From Candidatus Thorarchaeota archaeon (GTDB lineage: Archaea; Asgardarchaeota; Thorarchaeia; Thorarchaeales; Thorarchaeaceae), in NCBI GenBank assembly GCA_030642465.1, contig DAOWNS010000089.1, forward strand, positions 1-7,309: 7,309 nt of DNA. The letters run 5' to 3'. The notes under the pieces were generated by a model that saw only the letters and a program-made list of their open reading frames with translations, searched no databases and had not been told where the DNA came from. Both the position numbers and the translations under genes were made by a program. Positions 1-6,014 of this stretch are shown here, in pieces; within the stretch, counting starts at the first letter, position 1; each line of letters begins with the position of its first letter.

Positions 1-1416
1 GAATTGCTTGTCTGCATAGATTCGTCTGAGCCGATCCTCAAGGGCGTTAATCTGAGTTGGAACCATCTTCACCGGAAGTGCGATTTCCTCGCTGATTACT
101 CCGGTAGCCCAATCGGCTTCCTTTACGCTGAGCCCAAGCATCTGAACAAGCCGATCCTCGGCATCTTGCACGCTCGCCGTGAATGTTTCAATGATTTCTG
201 CGGGCAGCATATTCCGCAGAGCACTCCCTTCTGCTCCTTCCATATCTGCAGACTGTAGAATATTGATAATTTGTTGACCACCAAGCTTGATTTCGCTCTT
301 CGTGATTCTTGTCCTAATCTCTTCATTCAGCCATGATTCTATTTCGGCAACAGCAGTCGGGAAAATTTTGGCTGCTTTTCTGAATCTATCTAGTTCGGAA
401 TCCATCCCCTCAGTAATGCCTCCATCCTCTTGAAGATTCTCCAGAATCGCGCTCACCTTGGAGAGATTCTCGAAATCAAGATTGTCCCTGAAGCTCATCA
501 TGGACTCGTTTTCTGGAAGAGTATTGAACGCTTCAGCAAGTTTGCATGCGGCTTCGATGACTTTGTAGTTTCTGGAATAGAAACTGATCGTTCTTTCAGG
601 CAGGAGCTTGTCAACGGTCCAATCCTTGCCAAGTATCTCAATATTGTCAAACATGTCCAATGAGTCATCGAGAACGCCAAAAGGCGATATGAAGAGCACT
701 AGGTCGTAGCCTTTTGCATAATCTGCTCCACTTTCGCCCTCGGACAGAACATAGACCGGGCACCATCTATCTACTCGCTCGTTTATCAGGGCATCAAAGA
801 CCTTATCGTCATTAGTGATAATGACCCGTCCCTCAAGCCTCCTTGGTTTCACTCTTCTATACAGACCACGAACGTCGCTCAGGAGGGCTCCGAGTGAGTC
901 GATTGATTCCTGTGTCAGATTGCGAGCAATCTTTGCAGCATCTGCAAAATACTTTTGCCGCTCACGAATAACATCAATCTTATCCTGAGGCAAAGGGAAA
1001 TAGAGGAGTAGTTTGTCCTTGCCATAGCTAGTTTTAGCGTATCCACGTATTATTCCGAGCACCTGGTCGAATATCTTGCGCATGTCAGCACTCCGAAGAA
1101 TCGTGTTTGCACTTACGCCGAATTCGGCCTCAAAGGCACCTTTTACGATATTCACTGCTTGTCTTGAGCCAATTCCTGGTACGGTTGCCACAAGATCAAC
1201 ACGTGAGTCTAGGATGACCTTGAGAGCGACTGCTTCACTACCAAAGTGATCTGTAAGGGCCTTCTTGACCTTCTCACCTACTCCTGGAATGTCTGATAGA
1301 CTCTCTATGCTCAAGCTCACTTCCCCTGTGTCATAGCTGTATTCTGTCGTCATTCGTGGCCCCTTTAAAGCGTTGACTCTCGTGGGCCACGAGTCCTGTA
1401 GTTCTCGATTGACCAT
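1..1416 (-). CDS. MutS-like protein with N-terminal tandem HhH domain (archaeal MutS2/MutS5-type), 3'-truncated by window edge
   Basis: I translated this strand by hand: it is open for 472 codons from an ATG at 1416 to the left edge, with no stop. Residues about 36-100 hold two helix-hairpin-helix motifs, seen as IPGVGEK (residues 43-49) and VPGIGSR (79-85), which usually bind the DNA backbone without sequence specificity. A mixed alpha/beta section follows (VIITNDDKVFDAL, YDLVLFIS), then LLPERTISFYSRN and a long helical, charged region ending in ALEDRLRRIYADKQF. This order matches, from memory, the archaeal MutS-related proteins in which HhH precedes a MutS core/lever and a C-terminal ABC-type ATPase; the ATPase would lie beyond the edge and is not seen. 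Such proteins are linked to branched DNA or recombination rather than classical mismatch repair. ATG 1416 is chosen over ATG 1353 because it follows a strong Shine-Dalgarno site. The alternative is another HhH DNA-binding protein. Confidence 0.68.
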   Translation of the reverse strand, partial: MVNRELQDSWPTRVNALKGPRMTTEYSYDTGEVSLSIESLSDIPGVGEKVKKALTDHFGSEAVALKVILDSRVDLVATVPGIGSRQAVNIVKGAFEAEFGVSANTILRSADMRKIFDQVLGIIRGYAKTSYGKDKLLLYFPLPQDKIDVIRERQKYFADAAKIARNLTQESIDSLGALLSDVRGLYRRVKPRRLEGRVIITNDDKVFDALINERVDRWCPVYVLSEGESGADYAKGYDLVLFISPFGVLDDSLDMFDNIEILGKDWTVDKLLPERTISFYSRNYKVIEAACKLAEAFNTLPENESMMSFRDNLDFENLSKVSAILENLQEDGGITEGMDSELDRFRKAAKIFPTAVAEIESWLNEEIRTRITKSEIKLGGQQIINILQSADMEGAEGSALRNMLPAEIIETFTASVQDAEDRLVQMLGLSVKEADWATGVISEEIALPVKMVPTQINALEDRLRRIYADKQF

Positions 1417-1423
1417 CTGGAAA

Positions 1424-1505
1424 AATACCTCCTTGCACACTGCTTTGACTATTCATTCCTGACATACATTCAAAACCTCGTACAAAATTAGCCTGAGGAG
1501 GTATT
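1424..1505 (-). repeat. Inverted repeat in the MutS-like leader that could mask the ribosome binding site
   Basis: In the minus-strand transcript AATACCTCCT (1505-1496) lies upstream of AGGAGGTATT (1433-1424). The arms are exact 10-base complements separated by 62 nt, and the downstream arm contains the Shine-Dalgarno core. If both arms are transcribed they could pair and hide the site. Whether the upstream arm is in the RNA is unknown. A transcript reading through from the dehydrogenase gene would include it; one starting within 1440-1490 would not. Confidence 0.45.
1427..1434 (-). promoter_or_regulatory. Strong Shine-Dalgarno site for the MutS-like gene
   Basis: On the minus strand this reads AAGGAGGT, a near-complete complement of the archaeal 16S rRNA 3' end. 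It lies 10 nt before the ATG at 1416. The downstream in-frame ATG at 1353 has only a purine run, AAAGGGG. This site therefore decides the start and adds 21 residues (MVNRELQDSW...) to the N-terminus. Confidence 0.75.
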
Positions 1506-1530
1506 CGAGCGAAGTTTGGCGCTAAACGGA

Positions 1531-2520
1531 CTAGTAACCTAGGTTCATGTCAACCACATTCCAAGGTTTCTCTCCTCGAATGAAACGTAGGATATTCTCG
1601 CCAACAAAACGGATCTGTTCATTCATTATGCCCTCAGAGTACGCCGCCCTATGAGGCGACAACACAACATTATCGAGATCATGGAATGCAAAGTCGTTGG
1701 AAGGGGGTTTGATTATACCCTTCCTCTTGCGCGGATACTCCCACCAGACATCTAAGGCTGCTCCACCAATCCTACCTTCTGCAAGAGCTGTGTAAAGAGC
1801 CGCCTCGTCAACGATTGGACCACGAGAGATATTGATCAGTATTGATGATGGTTTCATCCATGATAGGAAACGCTCATCCACTAGACACTTGGAATCCTTA
1901 GTGAGTGGAAGTGCAAGGATGATGAAATCTGCATCTCGAACTGCGCTTTCTATGTTCTTAATTGAAGATATCTTGTCAACCAAGTTTGTTTTGGCACTAT
2001 TCCCAGTGCGAGTCACAGCATGAAGTTTCATGCCAAACGGCTTCAGTCGTTCCGCAATTGCAGACGCCACGTTCCCTAATCCAATAAGCAAGCAGGTCTT
2101 TCCTCGAATCTCTATGTTAGGCCTTGAACCGCCCCACCCACGAGACCAGTCACCCTTTCGAAGTTCTCGATCACTCACAACGATGTTCTTGGCAGCTGCT
2201 AAGAGAAGCATAATCGTATACTCGGACACCTCGGCTGCATTTGTATGAGAATTGCACACGACTATGTCTTCATGCTCTCTGACTGCTTCATGGTCGATTT
2301 TGTCGATTCCAGCTCCAAAAGCTTGAATCATCCGTAGATTCGGCGCTGCACGGATGTATTCACCTGGGACACGGCCAGAAGCCACCGCCACAGCATCTCC
2401 CCCTGCCTTAATCATGGCTTCAGGATCCCTTGACGACACCACGACCTCAGCTTCATCTCCAAGTATACCCTGAATCGTGTTTATAATCTCTGTATCTTCG
2501 TAGGGGACAAGCACTTTCAC
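1531..2520 (-). CDS. D-isomer-specific 2-hydroxyacid dehydrogenase
   Basis: This is a cytosolic NAD(P)-dependent oxidoreductase of the D-2-hydroxyacid dehydrogenase family, 329 residues from GTG 2520, the usual family length. Positions are in that numbering. The nucleotide-binding turn is GLGNVA at 147-152, with Ala in place of the usual third Gly. After the next strand comes VTRT (169-172), with no acidic residue, which suggests NADP(H) rather than NAD(H). Catalytic residues appear to be Arg233 (ISRGPIVDE), Glu261 (DVWWEYP) and His290 (SPHRAA); DVWW..YP with SPHRA recalls a known subgroup. The substrate cannot be read; glyoxylate, hydroxypyruvate and other 2-oxoacids are possible. GTG 2520 gives the typical start VKVLVPYEDTE and has GGGAG 9 nt upstream. 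Longer forms could start at ATG 2553 or TTG 2619, adding a Pro-rich, unconserved-looking stretch. It lies downstream of proS on the same strand. Confidence 0.88.
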   Translation of the reverse strand: MKVLVPYEDTEIINTIQGILGDEAEVVVSSRDPEAMIKAGGDAVAVASGRVPGEYIRAAPNLRMIQAFGAGIDKIDHEAVREHEDIVVCNSHTNAAEVSEYTIMLLLAAAKNIVVSDRELRKGDWSRGWGGSRPNIEIRGKTCLLIGLGNVASAIAERLKPFGMKLHAVTRTGNSAKTNLVDKISSIKNIESAVRDADFIILALPLTKDSKCLVDERFLSWMKPSSILINISRGPIVDEAALYTALAEGRIGGAALDVWWEYPRKRKGIIKPPSNDFAFHDLDNVVLSPHRAAYSEGIMNEQIRFVGENILRFIRGEKPWNVVDMNLGY

Positions 2521-2645
2521 AGGATTCAACTCCCAAGGGATGCTTGGGCGCATCTCGTTGCTTAAGTCAATACGGATGGGGACCTCGTTGGTTGGTGGGA
2601 AATGAGGGCATGACCCCAAAGTCAGGGGCCATGATTATGTGTTAA

Positions 2646-4127
2646 TTAGTACGATCGAGCTACGTACACAATTTCGGTGGCAGGCTTACCACAGACAATA
2701 CAGACGCCTTCTGGTTGGTCCTCAACATCCATCCTCGTGCCTCTAATCTCGCCGCCTGTCTTGTCTTTGATTTCCTCGTCACAAGCAAGGCCCTCCATCT
2801 CGGTGGTACAGAAGGGTATTCGGGCAATCTTTCCCTGATCTAGAGCATCAGAGATTCCGCCCATGGTATCTGCATCCACAATGAGATCCTCAAATTTAGC
2901 TTCGGCCATGGCACGTAGATTCTTGTCGATATCCTTGCCAAGGTTGCGCACCCTCTTAACCAGTCCAGCTAGTTCAACGGATTCGCGCTCTAGGAGGTCT
3001 CTGCGCAAGAGCACAACCTGTTGCTTCTTCATGTCACGAGGGCCAGCTTCAAGACGAATGGGCACCCCTTTCATCTCCCAGTAGTTGAACTTCCAGCCAG
3101 GAGTAGCATCACAATCGTCAAGATGAACTCGGATACCTGACTCGCGCAGCGTACTCTCTATGCTACGGCAGTACTCCATCACCTTGTCTTCATCCGTCCC
3201 TCTGAAGATTGGAACAATGACCACTTGATAGGGAACAATCCTAAAGGGGAGTCGTAGCCCTCTGTCATCACCGTGTATCGAAATCATGGCACCAAAGATA
3301 CGGGAAATTGCAGGACCGTAACATGTCTGAAATGGATGGACGGTTTCGTTGTTTTCATCAAGAAACTTGATGTCAAATGCCTTTGCGAAGTTGTCGCCAA
3401 GGTCGTGTGTGGAGGGCAACTGGATCACCTTTCCATCAGGCATTAGGGTATCTGCCGCATAGGTGTTGAGCCCCCCGGGAAACTTGTCCCATTGTGTACG
3501 CTTGAAGGTCATAACAGGGAGACCGTACTCCTCTGTAACTACTTCTTTTGTAGTTTCCAAATCCTCCATTACTTGAGCTTCCACCTCGTCATGAGTAGCA
3601 AACACATTGTGAGATTCAATCCATAGGAATTCCCTTCCTCTAAGAAAGGGGCGAGTGCTCTTGACCTCAGAGCGGAACACTGAACATCGCTGGTAGCGCT
3701 TCAGAGGTAGGTCTCTCCAACTGCGTATCCATAGAGAGTACATTGGGTAAATTGCGGTTTCACTCGTTGGCCTAAGAGCCAGACGCTCTTCCAGCTCTTG
3801 ACCATCGCCAAATTCCTTGATCCAGAAAACTTGGGGAGTGAAGCCCTCAACATGGTTTGCCTCCTTTGTGAGACTGCTCTCTGGTATCACCGTCGGAAAT
3901 AGCATGGGCAGGTGCTTTTTGCGCTGTAGGACATCCTCAAGAAGATCGAACATGAGGTTCATCGTCATGGTGCTCCAAGGCAAGAATGGTGTGAATCCCT
4001 TCACTCCGTATCTGACGTCAGCGAGCTCAGCCACCCGGCATATCTCTCCATACCACTCAGGGAAGTTCTCTTCCTTGTTTATGCTGAAGATGGCCTGTTT
4101 GTTGCTTTTCTTCCCATCATTGCTCAT
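2646..4127 (-). CDS. proS: Prolyl-tRNA synthetase (archaeal type)
   Basis: This class II synthetase charges tRNA-Pro with proline in the cytoplasm. At 493 residues it has the normal archaeal length. Visible are motif 1 around MLFPTVIPES (75-84), the proline/ATP-site loop LRPTSETAIY (118-127), motif 2 from FRSEVKS to REFLWIESH (151-173), and motif 3 GDDRGLRLP (286-294). The anticodon-binding domain starts near 300 (VVIVPIFRG). The C-terminal domain has cysteines 440, 449, 476 and 479, the expected zinc ligands, and ends ARSY; a terminal Tyr is characteristic of this ProRS class. This is not the bacterial form with an editing insertion. The start ATG has AAGGA 7 nt upstream on the minus strand. 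The gene follows the adenylyltransferase after 163 bp containing its own TATA-like box, so it is probably transcribed separately. It appears intact. Confidence 0.97.
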   Translation of the reverse strand: MSNDGKKSNKQAIFSINKEENFPEWYGEICRVAELADVRYGVKGFTPFLPWSTMTMNLMFDLLEDVLQRKKHLPMLFPTVIPESSLTKEANHVEGFTPQVFWIKEFGDGQELEERLALRPTSETAIYPMYSLWIRSWRDLPLKRYQRCSVFRSEVKSTRPFLRGREFLWIESHNVFATHDEVEAQVMEDLETTKEVVTEEYGLPVMTFKRTQWDKFPGGLNTYAADTLMPDGKVIQLPSTHDLGDNFAKAFDIKFLDENNETVHPFQTCYGPAISRIFGAMISIHGDDRGLRLPFRIVPYQVVIVPIFRGTDEDKVMEYCRSIESTLRESGIRVHLDDCDATPGWKFNYWEMKGVPIRLEAGPRDMKKQQVVLLRRDLLERESVELAGLVKRVRNLGKDIDKNLRAMAEAKFEDLIVDADTMGGISDALDQGKIARIPFCTTEMEGLACDEEIKDKTGGEIRGTRMDVEDQPEGVCIVCGKPATEIVYVARSY

Positions 4128-4190
4128 AGTATCATCCTTCTGTGATTTGATAGAACTACAGAGAATCCGCTAGGACAAAGAATCAGTAGT

Positions 4191-4223
4191 CTAGTGATAG
4201 TTCGGAACGCATTCACCTAGCAT
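4191..4223 (-). other. Possible short upstream ORF in the proS leader
   Basis: Within the predicted proS 5' leader, ATG 4223 opens a 10-codon frame (MLGECVPNYH) ending in TAG at 4193-4191. GGTGA lies 7 nt upstream of the ATG and could be a weak ribosome binding site. A second overlapping mini-frame starts at the ATG a few bases later (MRSELSLDY). There is a single Pro codon, not the Pro run expected of a classical attenuator peptide. Chance occurrence is quite possible. Confidence 0.2.
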
Positions 4224-4256
4224 TAATCGTTCACCAAAGGAGTGTCGGCGGTGTTT

Positions 4257-4266
4257 GATATTTAAG
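4257..4266 (-). promoter_or_regulatory. TATA-like promoter element of proS
   Basis: The minus strand reads CTTAAATATC, a good archaeal TATA box, 25 bp past the stop codon of the upstream adenylyltransferase gene. With usual archaeal spacing, transcription would begin near 4235, giving a leader of roughly 100 nt before the proS ATG. This supports proS having its own promoter. The rest of the 163-bp interval holds only the short frames described separately and an imperfect direct repeat (GATTCTTTGT / GATTCTCTGT). Confidence 0.55.
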
Positions 4267-4290
4267 TTGTACCTTGAGTGTAGCGAGTTC

Positions 4291-4812
4291 CTATCGTTTG
4301 GTTTTCACTTCACCGATATCTTTGACCCGTTTGTCAAGGCTGTGCTTCTTGATCAATTGGGCCACGCCTTTTGGTACCAATGACTCCCACTCGCCACCCC
4401 AACGGAGAAGGTCCCGTATATGTCGTGCACTAAACTTAGCCCGATCCAAGAGCTCTGTTTCATCAACCTTAATGCCTGCATCCTTTAGAAGCTCTTTGAC
4501 AAGTGGATTATGAGTATACGCCTTGTCGAAGTAAGGTACGAAACTCTTGAGGTGCGCCACCCAAATCGGATGGATGTTGATGTCAGGAAGGGGGATAATA
4601 TCAATGCGCTCTGGCGGCAGACCCTCATCCATTATGGCGCGCTTCAGAAACATAACGCGCTCGCCACCCGTGAATGGATTATCAGGCGTGTAGGCGTACT
4701 GGGAGCTTCCAATGACAATCGTCAGGTCTTCGCCCCTCTCCAGAATCTGCTTAATCGTGTGAATATGTCCCTTGTGAACGGGCTGGAAGCGTCCTATGAA
4801 CACTGACCGCAT
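4291..4812 (-). CDS. Nicotinamide-nucleotide adenylyltransferase (archaeal type), with a diverged C-terminal motif
   Basis: This nucleotidyltransferase probably joins NMN and ATP to make NAD in the cytoplasm. From ATG 4812 it is 173 residues, similar to characterised archaeal enzymes. GRFQPVHKGH (7-16) is the HxGH-type ATP-binding signature. GSSQ (35-38), NPFTGGERV (45-53), PIWVAHLKS (82-90) and NPLVKELL (102-109) follow the family pattern. The phosphate-binding motif, normally SGTEIR or SSTEIR, is SARHIR (128-133), so the usual Thr and Glu are missing; substrate preference could differ. The start at 4812 is chosen because MRSVFIGRFQP matches family N-termini. ATG 4839 would add nine residues, and neither start has a clear Shine-Dalgarno site, so initiation may be leaderless or on a very short leader; GCTTATCT near 4844-4851 is a weak TATA candidate. 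The gene is divergent from rtcA. Confidence 0.85.
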   Translation of the reverse strand: MRSVFIGRFQPVHKGHIHTIKQILERGEDLTIVIGSSQYAYTPDNPFTGGERVMFLKRAIMDEGLPPERIDIIPLPDINIHPIWVAHLKSFVPYFDKAYTHNPLVKELLKDAGIKVDETELLDRAKFSARHIRDLLRWGGEWESLVPKGVAQLIKKHSLDKRVKDIGEVKTKR

Positions 4813-4893
4813 TGTAATCGTAGAGGGGTGGAATGGCATCCCAGATAAGCCTTGAGTGTTCGAGAAAGCTGACTGAGTAATGACCTTTGAATT

Positions 4894-4908
4894 GAAACGC
4901 AGCGTTTC
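4894..4908. promoter_or_regulatory. Perfect 7-1-7 palindrome between the adenylyltransferase and rtcA genes; candidate operator
   Basis: GAAACGC-A-GCGTTTC is a perfect inverted repeat with a one-base centre. It sits in the divergent intergenic region 4813-4937, with its centre 37 bp before the rtcA ATG. Its right arm runs into the weak TATA-like stretch TTTCTTAA (4905-4912), about where an rtcA TATA box would lie for leaderless or short-leader transcription. A dimeric regulator bound here could block TBP/TFB access. The regulator is unknown and no regulator gene is in the window. Confidence 0.45.
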
Positions 4909-4937
4909 TTAACAGCGACCCCACATCTACCACCAAG

Positions 4938-6014
4938 ATGGTTGCGATGATTGAGATTGATGGTTCCCACGGCGAGGGCGGTGGACAGATACTGCGAACC
5001 TCGGTTTCATTGTCCGCATTAACTATGAAACCAGTAAGAATCACAAATATCCGGGCAGGGCGGCGTAAACCGGGACTTAGAAGACAACATATGGCAGGAA
5101 TAGAGCTTACAGCTCAGCTTGTCGACGCTTCCGTCAAGGGTTTGGAACTGGGAAGCACAGAAATCGAGTTTGTACCAAGAACAAGGCAGAGTGGTGAGTT
5201 TAGCTACGACGTAGGAACAGCCGGTTCCATATCCCTAATCCTTCAAGCTGTGCTTCCGCCTGCAGTGCTATCGCCAGAACCAGTAAGTTTCAGATTAAGG
5301 GGAGGCACAGATGTTGCCTGGAGTCCACCAATCGACTACATGCGCAATCTGCTTGTCAATGTCCTGCATCAAATGGGGCCCCGTGTAGAAATCGTCCAGC
5401 ATCGACGCGGCCACTACCCCAGAGGTGGAGGTGATGTTTCATGTGAAATAATCCCTGTGAAAACGATCCATCCGCTGGACTTGGTGCACTTTGGCGAGCT
5501 GCAGTATGTAAATGGCATCTCTCATTGTGTCAGGCTGCCCTCACATGTTGCGGAAAGGCAGGCTTTGTCGGCGGAGAGCATTCTGGCTGAACACGACATA
5601 GAAACAGAACACATAGTTCGCGAGAGCTATCCAAAGAACAAGGACCCGCATTTGGGTCCGGGGAGTGGTATTGTTATCTGGGCGGAGTCTCGTGAAGGGG
5701 TCCGACTTGGGGCGGACAGGCTTGGAGAGAGAGGCAAAAGAGCTGAGCTTGTTGGTGCGGAATCCGCTCAGCAGCTCCTGAGTGAATTATCAACGGAAAT
5801 GGCTATCGACTCGCATCTGAGCGACATGCTTGTGCCATATCTTGCTATAGCAGCAGGTAGGAGTAGAATAGGTGTGACTAAGCTGACATCGCACCTAGAA
5901 ACAAACATCTGGGTTGTAGAACGTATCCTGGGAATCAAGATGACACTTGAAGGAAAAATCGGATCCCAAGGAATCCTGACCTCAGAAGGAATTGGACTCT
6001 CCTCTGGAGAGTGA
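4938..6014 (+). CDS. rtcA: RNA 3'-terminal phosphate cyclase
   Basis: RtcA uses ATP to convert RNA 3'-phosphate ends into 2',3'-cyclic phosphates through a covalent histidine-AMP intermediate; it acts in RNA end repair or processing. The 358 residues match family length. Near the N-terminus are IEIDGSHGEGGGQILRTS (5-22) and RAGRRKPGLRRQH (39-51). RGGTDVAWSPPIDY (121-134) and HYPRGGG (159-165) follow, and the C-terminal LTSHLETNIWVVER (316-329) carries His319, corresponding by alignment from memory to the catalytic His of E. coli RtcA. That His separates a true cyclase from the inactive Rcl1 branch. ATG 4938 gives MVAMIEIDGS; ATG 4947 is an alternative three residues in. No Shine-Dalgarno site is visible, so initiation may be leaderless. 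The 3' end overlaps the convergent GTPase gene. No rtcB ligase gene is seen here. Confidence 0.96.
   Translation: MVAMIEIDGSHGEGGGQILRTSVSLSALTMKPVRITNIRAGRRKPGLRRQHMAGIELTAQLVDASVKGLELGSTEIEFVPRTRQSGEFSYDVGTAGSISLILQAVLPPAVLSPEPVSFRLRGGTDVAWSPPIDYMRNLLVNVLHQMGPRVEIVQHRRGHYPRGGGDVSCEIIPVKTIHPLDLVHFGELQYVNGISHCVRLPSHVAERQALSAESILAEHDIETEHIVRESYPKNKDPHLGPGSGIVIWAESREGVRLGADRLGERGKRAELVGAESAQQLLSELSTEMAIDSHLSDMLVPYLAIAAGRSRIGVTKLTSHLETNIWVVERILGIKMTLEGKIGSQGILTSEGIGLSSGE
5982..6014. other. 33-bp tail-to-tail coding overlap of rtcA and the NOG1-type GTPase gene
   Basis: The rtcA stop is TGA at 6012-6014 on the plus strand. The GTPase stop is TGA at 5984-5982 on the minus strand, so the last ten sense codons of each gene overlap the other. 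Neither tail shows a family motif here (LTSEGIGLSSGE and DAYVSSLSRGESNSF). No T-rich terminator lies between the genes, so each transcript must run into the other gene and be antisense to it. Confidence 0.85.

Noticed and set aside
4..663. Short open frames on the plus strand at 4-258 and 430-663
   Set aside because: Hand translation of the minus strand shows one unbroken coding frame with HhH/MutS-like features across the region; these are its shadows.
1495..1505. Shine-Dalgarno-like GAGGAGGTATT on the plus strand
   Set aside because: No start codon at suitable spacing and no open frame follows on the plus strand; it matters only as the complement of the minus-strand ribosome binding site.
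1514..1527. Near-palindrome GTTTGGCGCTAAAC just past the dehydrogenase stop
   Set aside because: It is imperfect and short, with no U tract and no second copy seen, so there is not enough for an operator or terminator call.
2607..2630. Possible hairpin (TGAC/GTCA plus GGC/GCC arms) just past the proS stop
   Set aside because: The stem is only four plus three pairs with an internal loop and no T tract follows, so I do not call it a terminator.
3817..4173. 118-codon open frame on the plus strand, opposite the start of proS
   Set aside because: It is an antisense shadow of the conserved synthetase and encodes low-complexity Ser/Arg/Leu-rich sequence with no family match.
4510..4806. 98-codon open frame on the plus strand, opposite the adenylyltransferase
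   Set aside because: It overlaps the conserved HxGH region of the real gene, has no motifs and no promoter evidence of its own.
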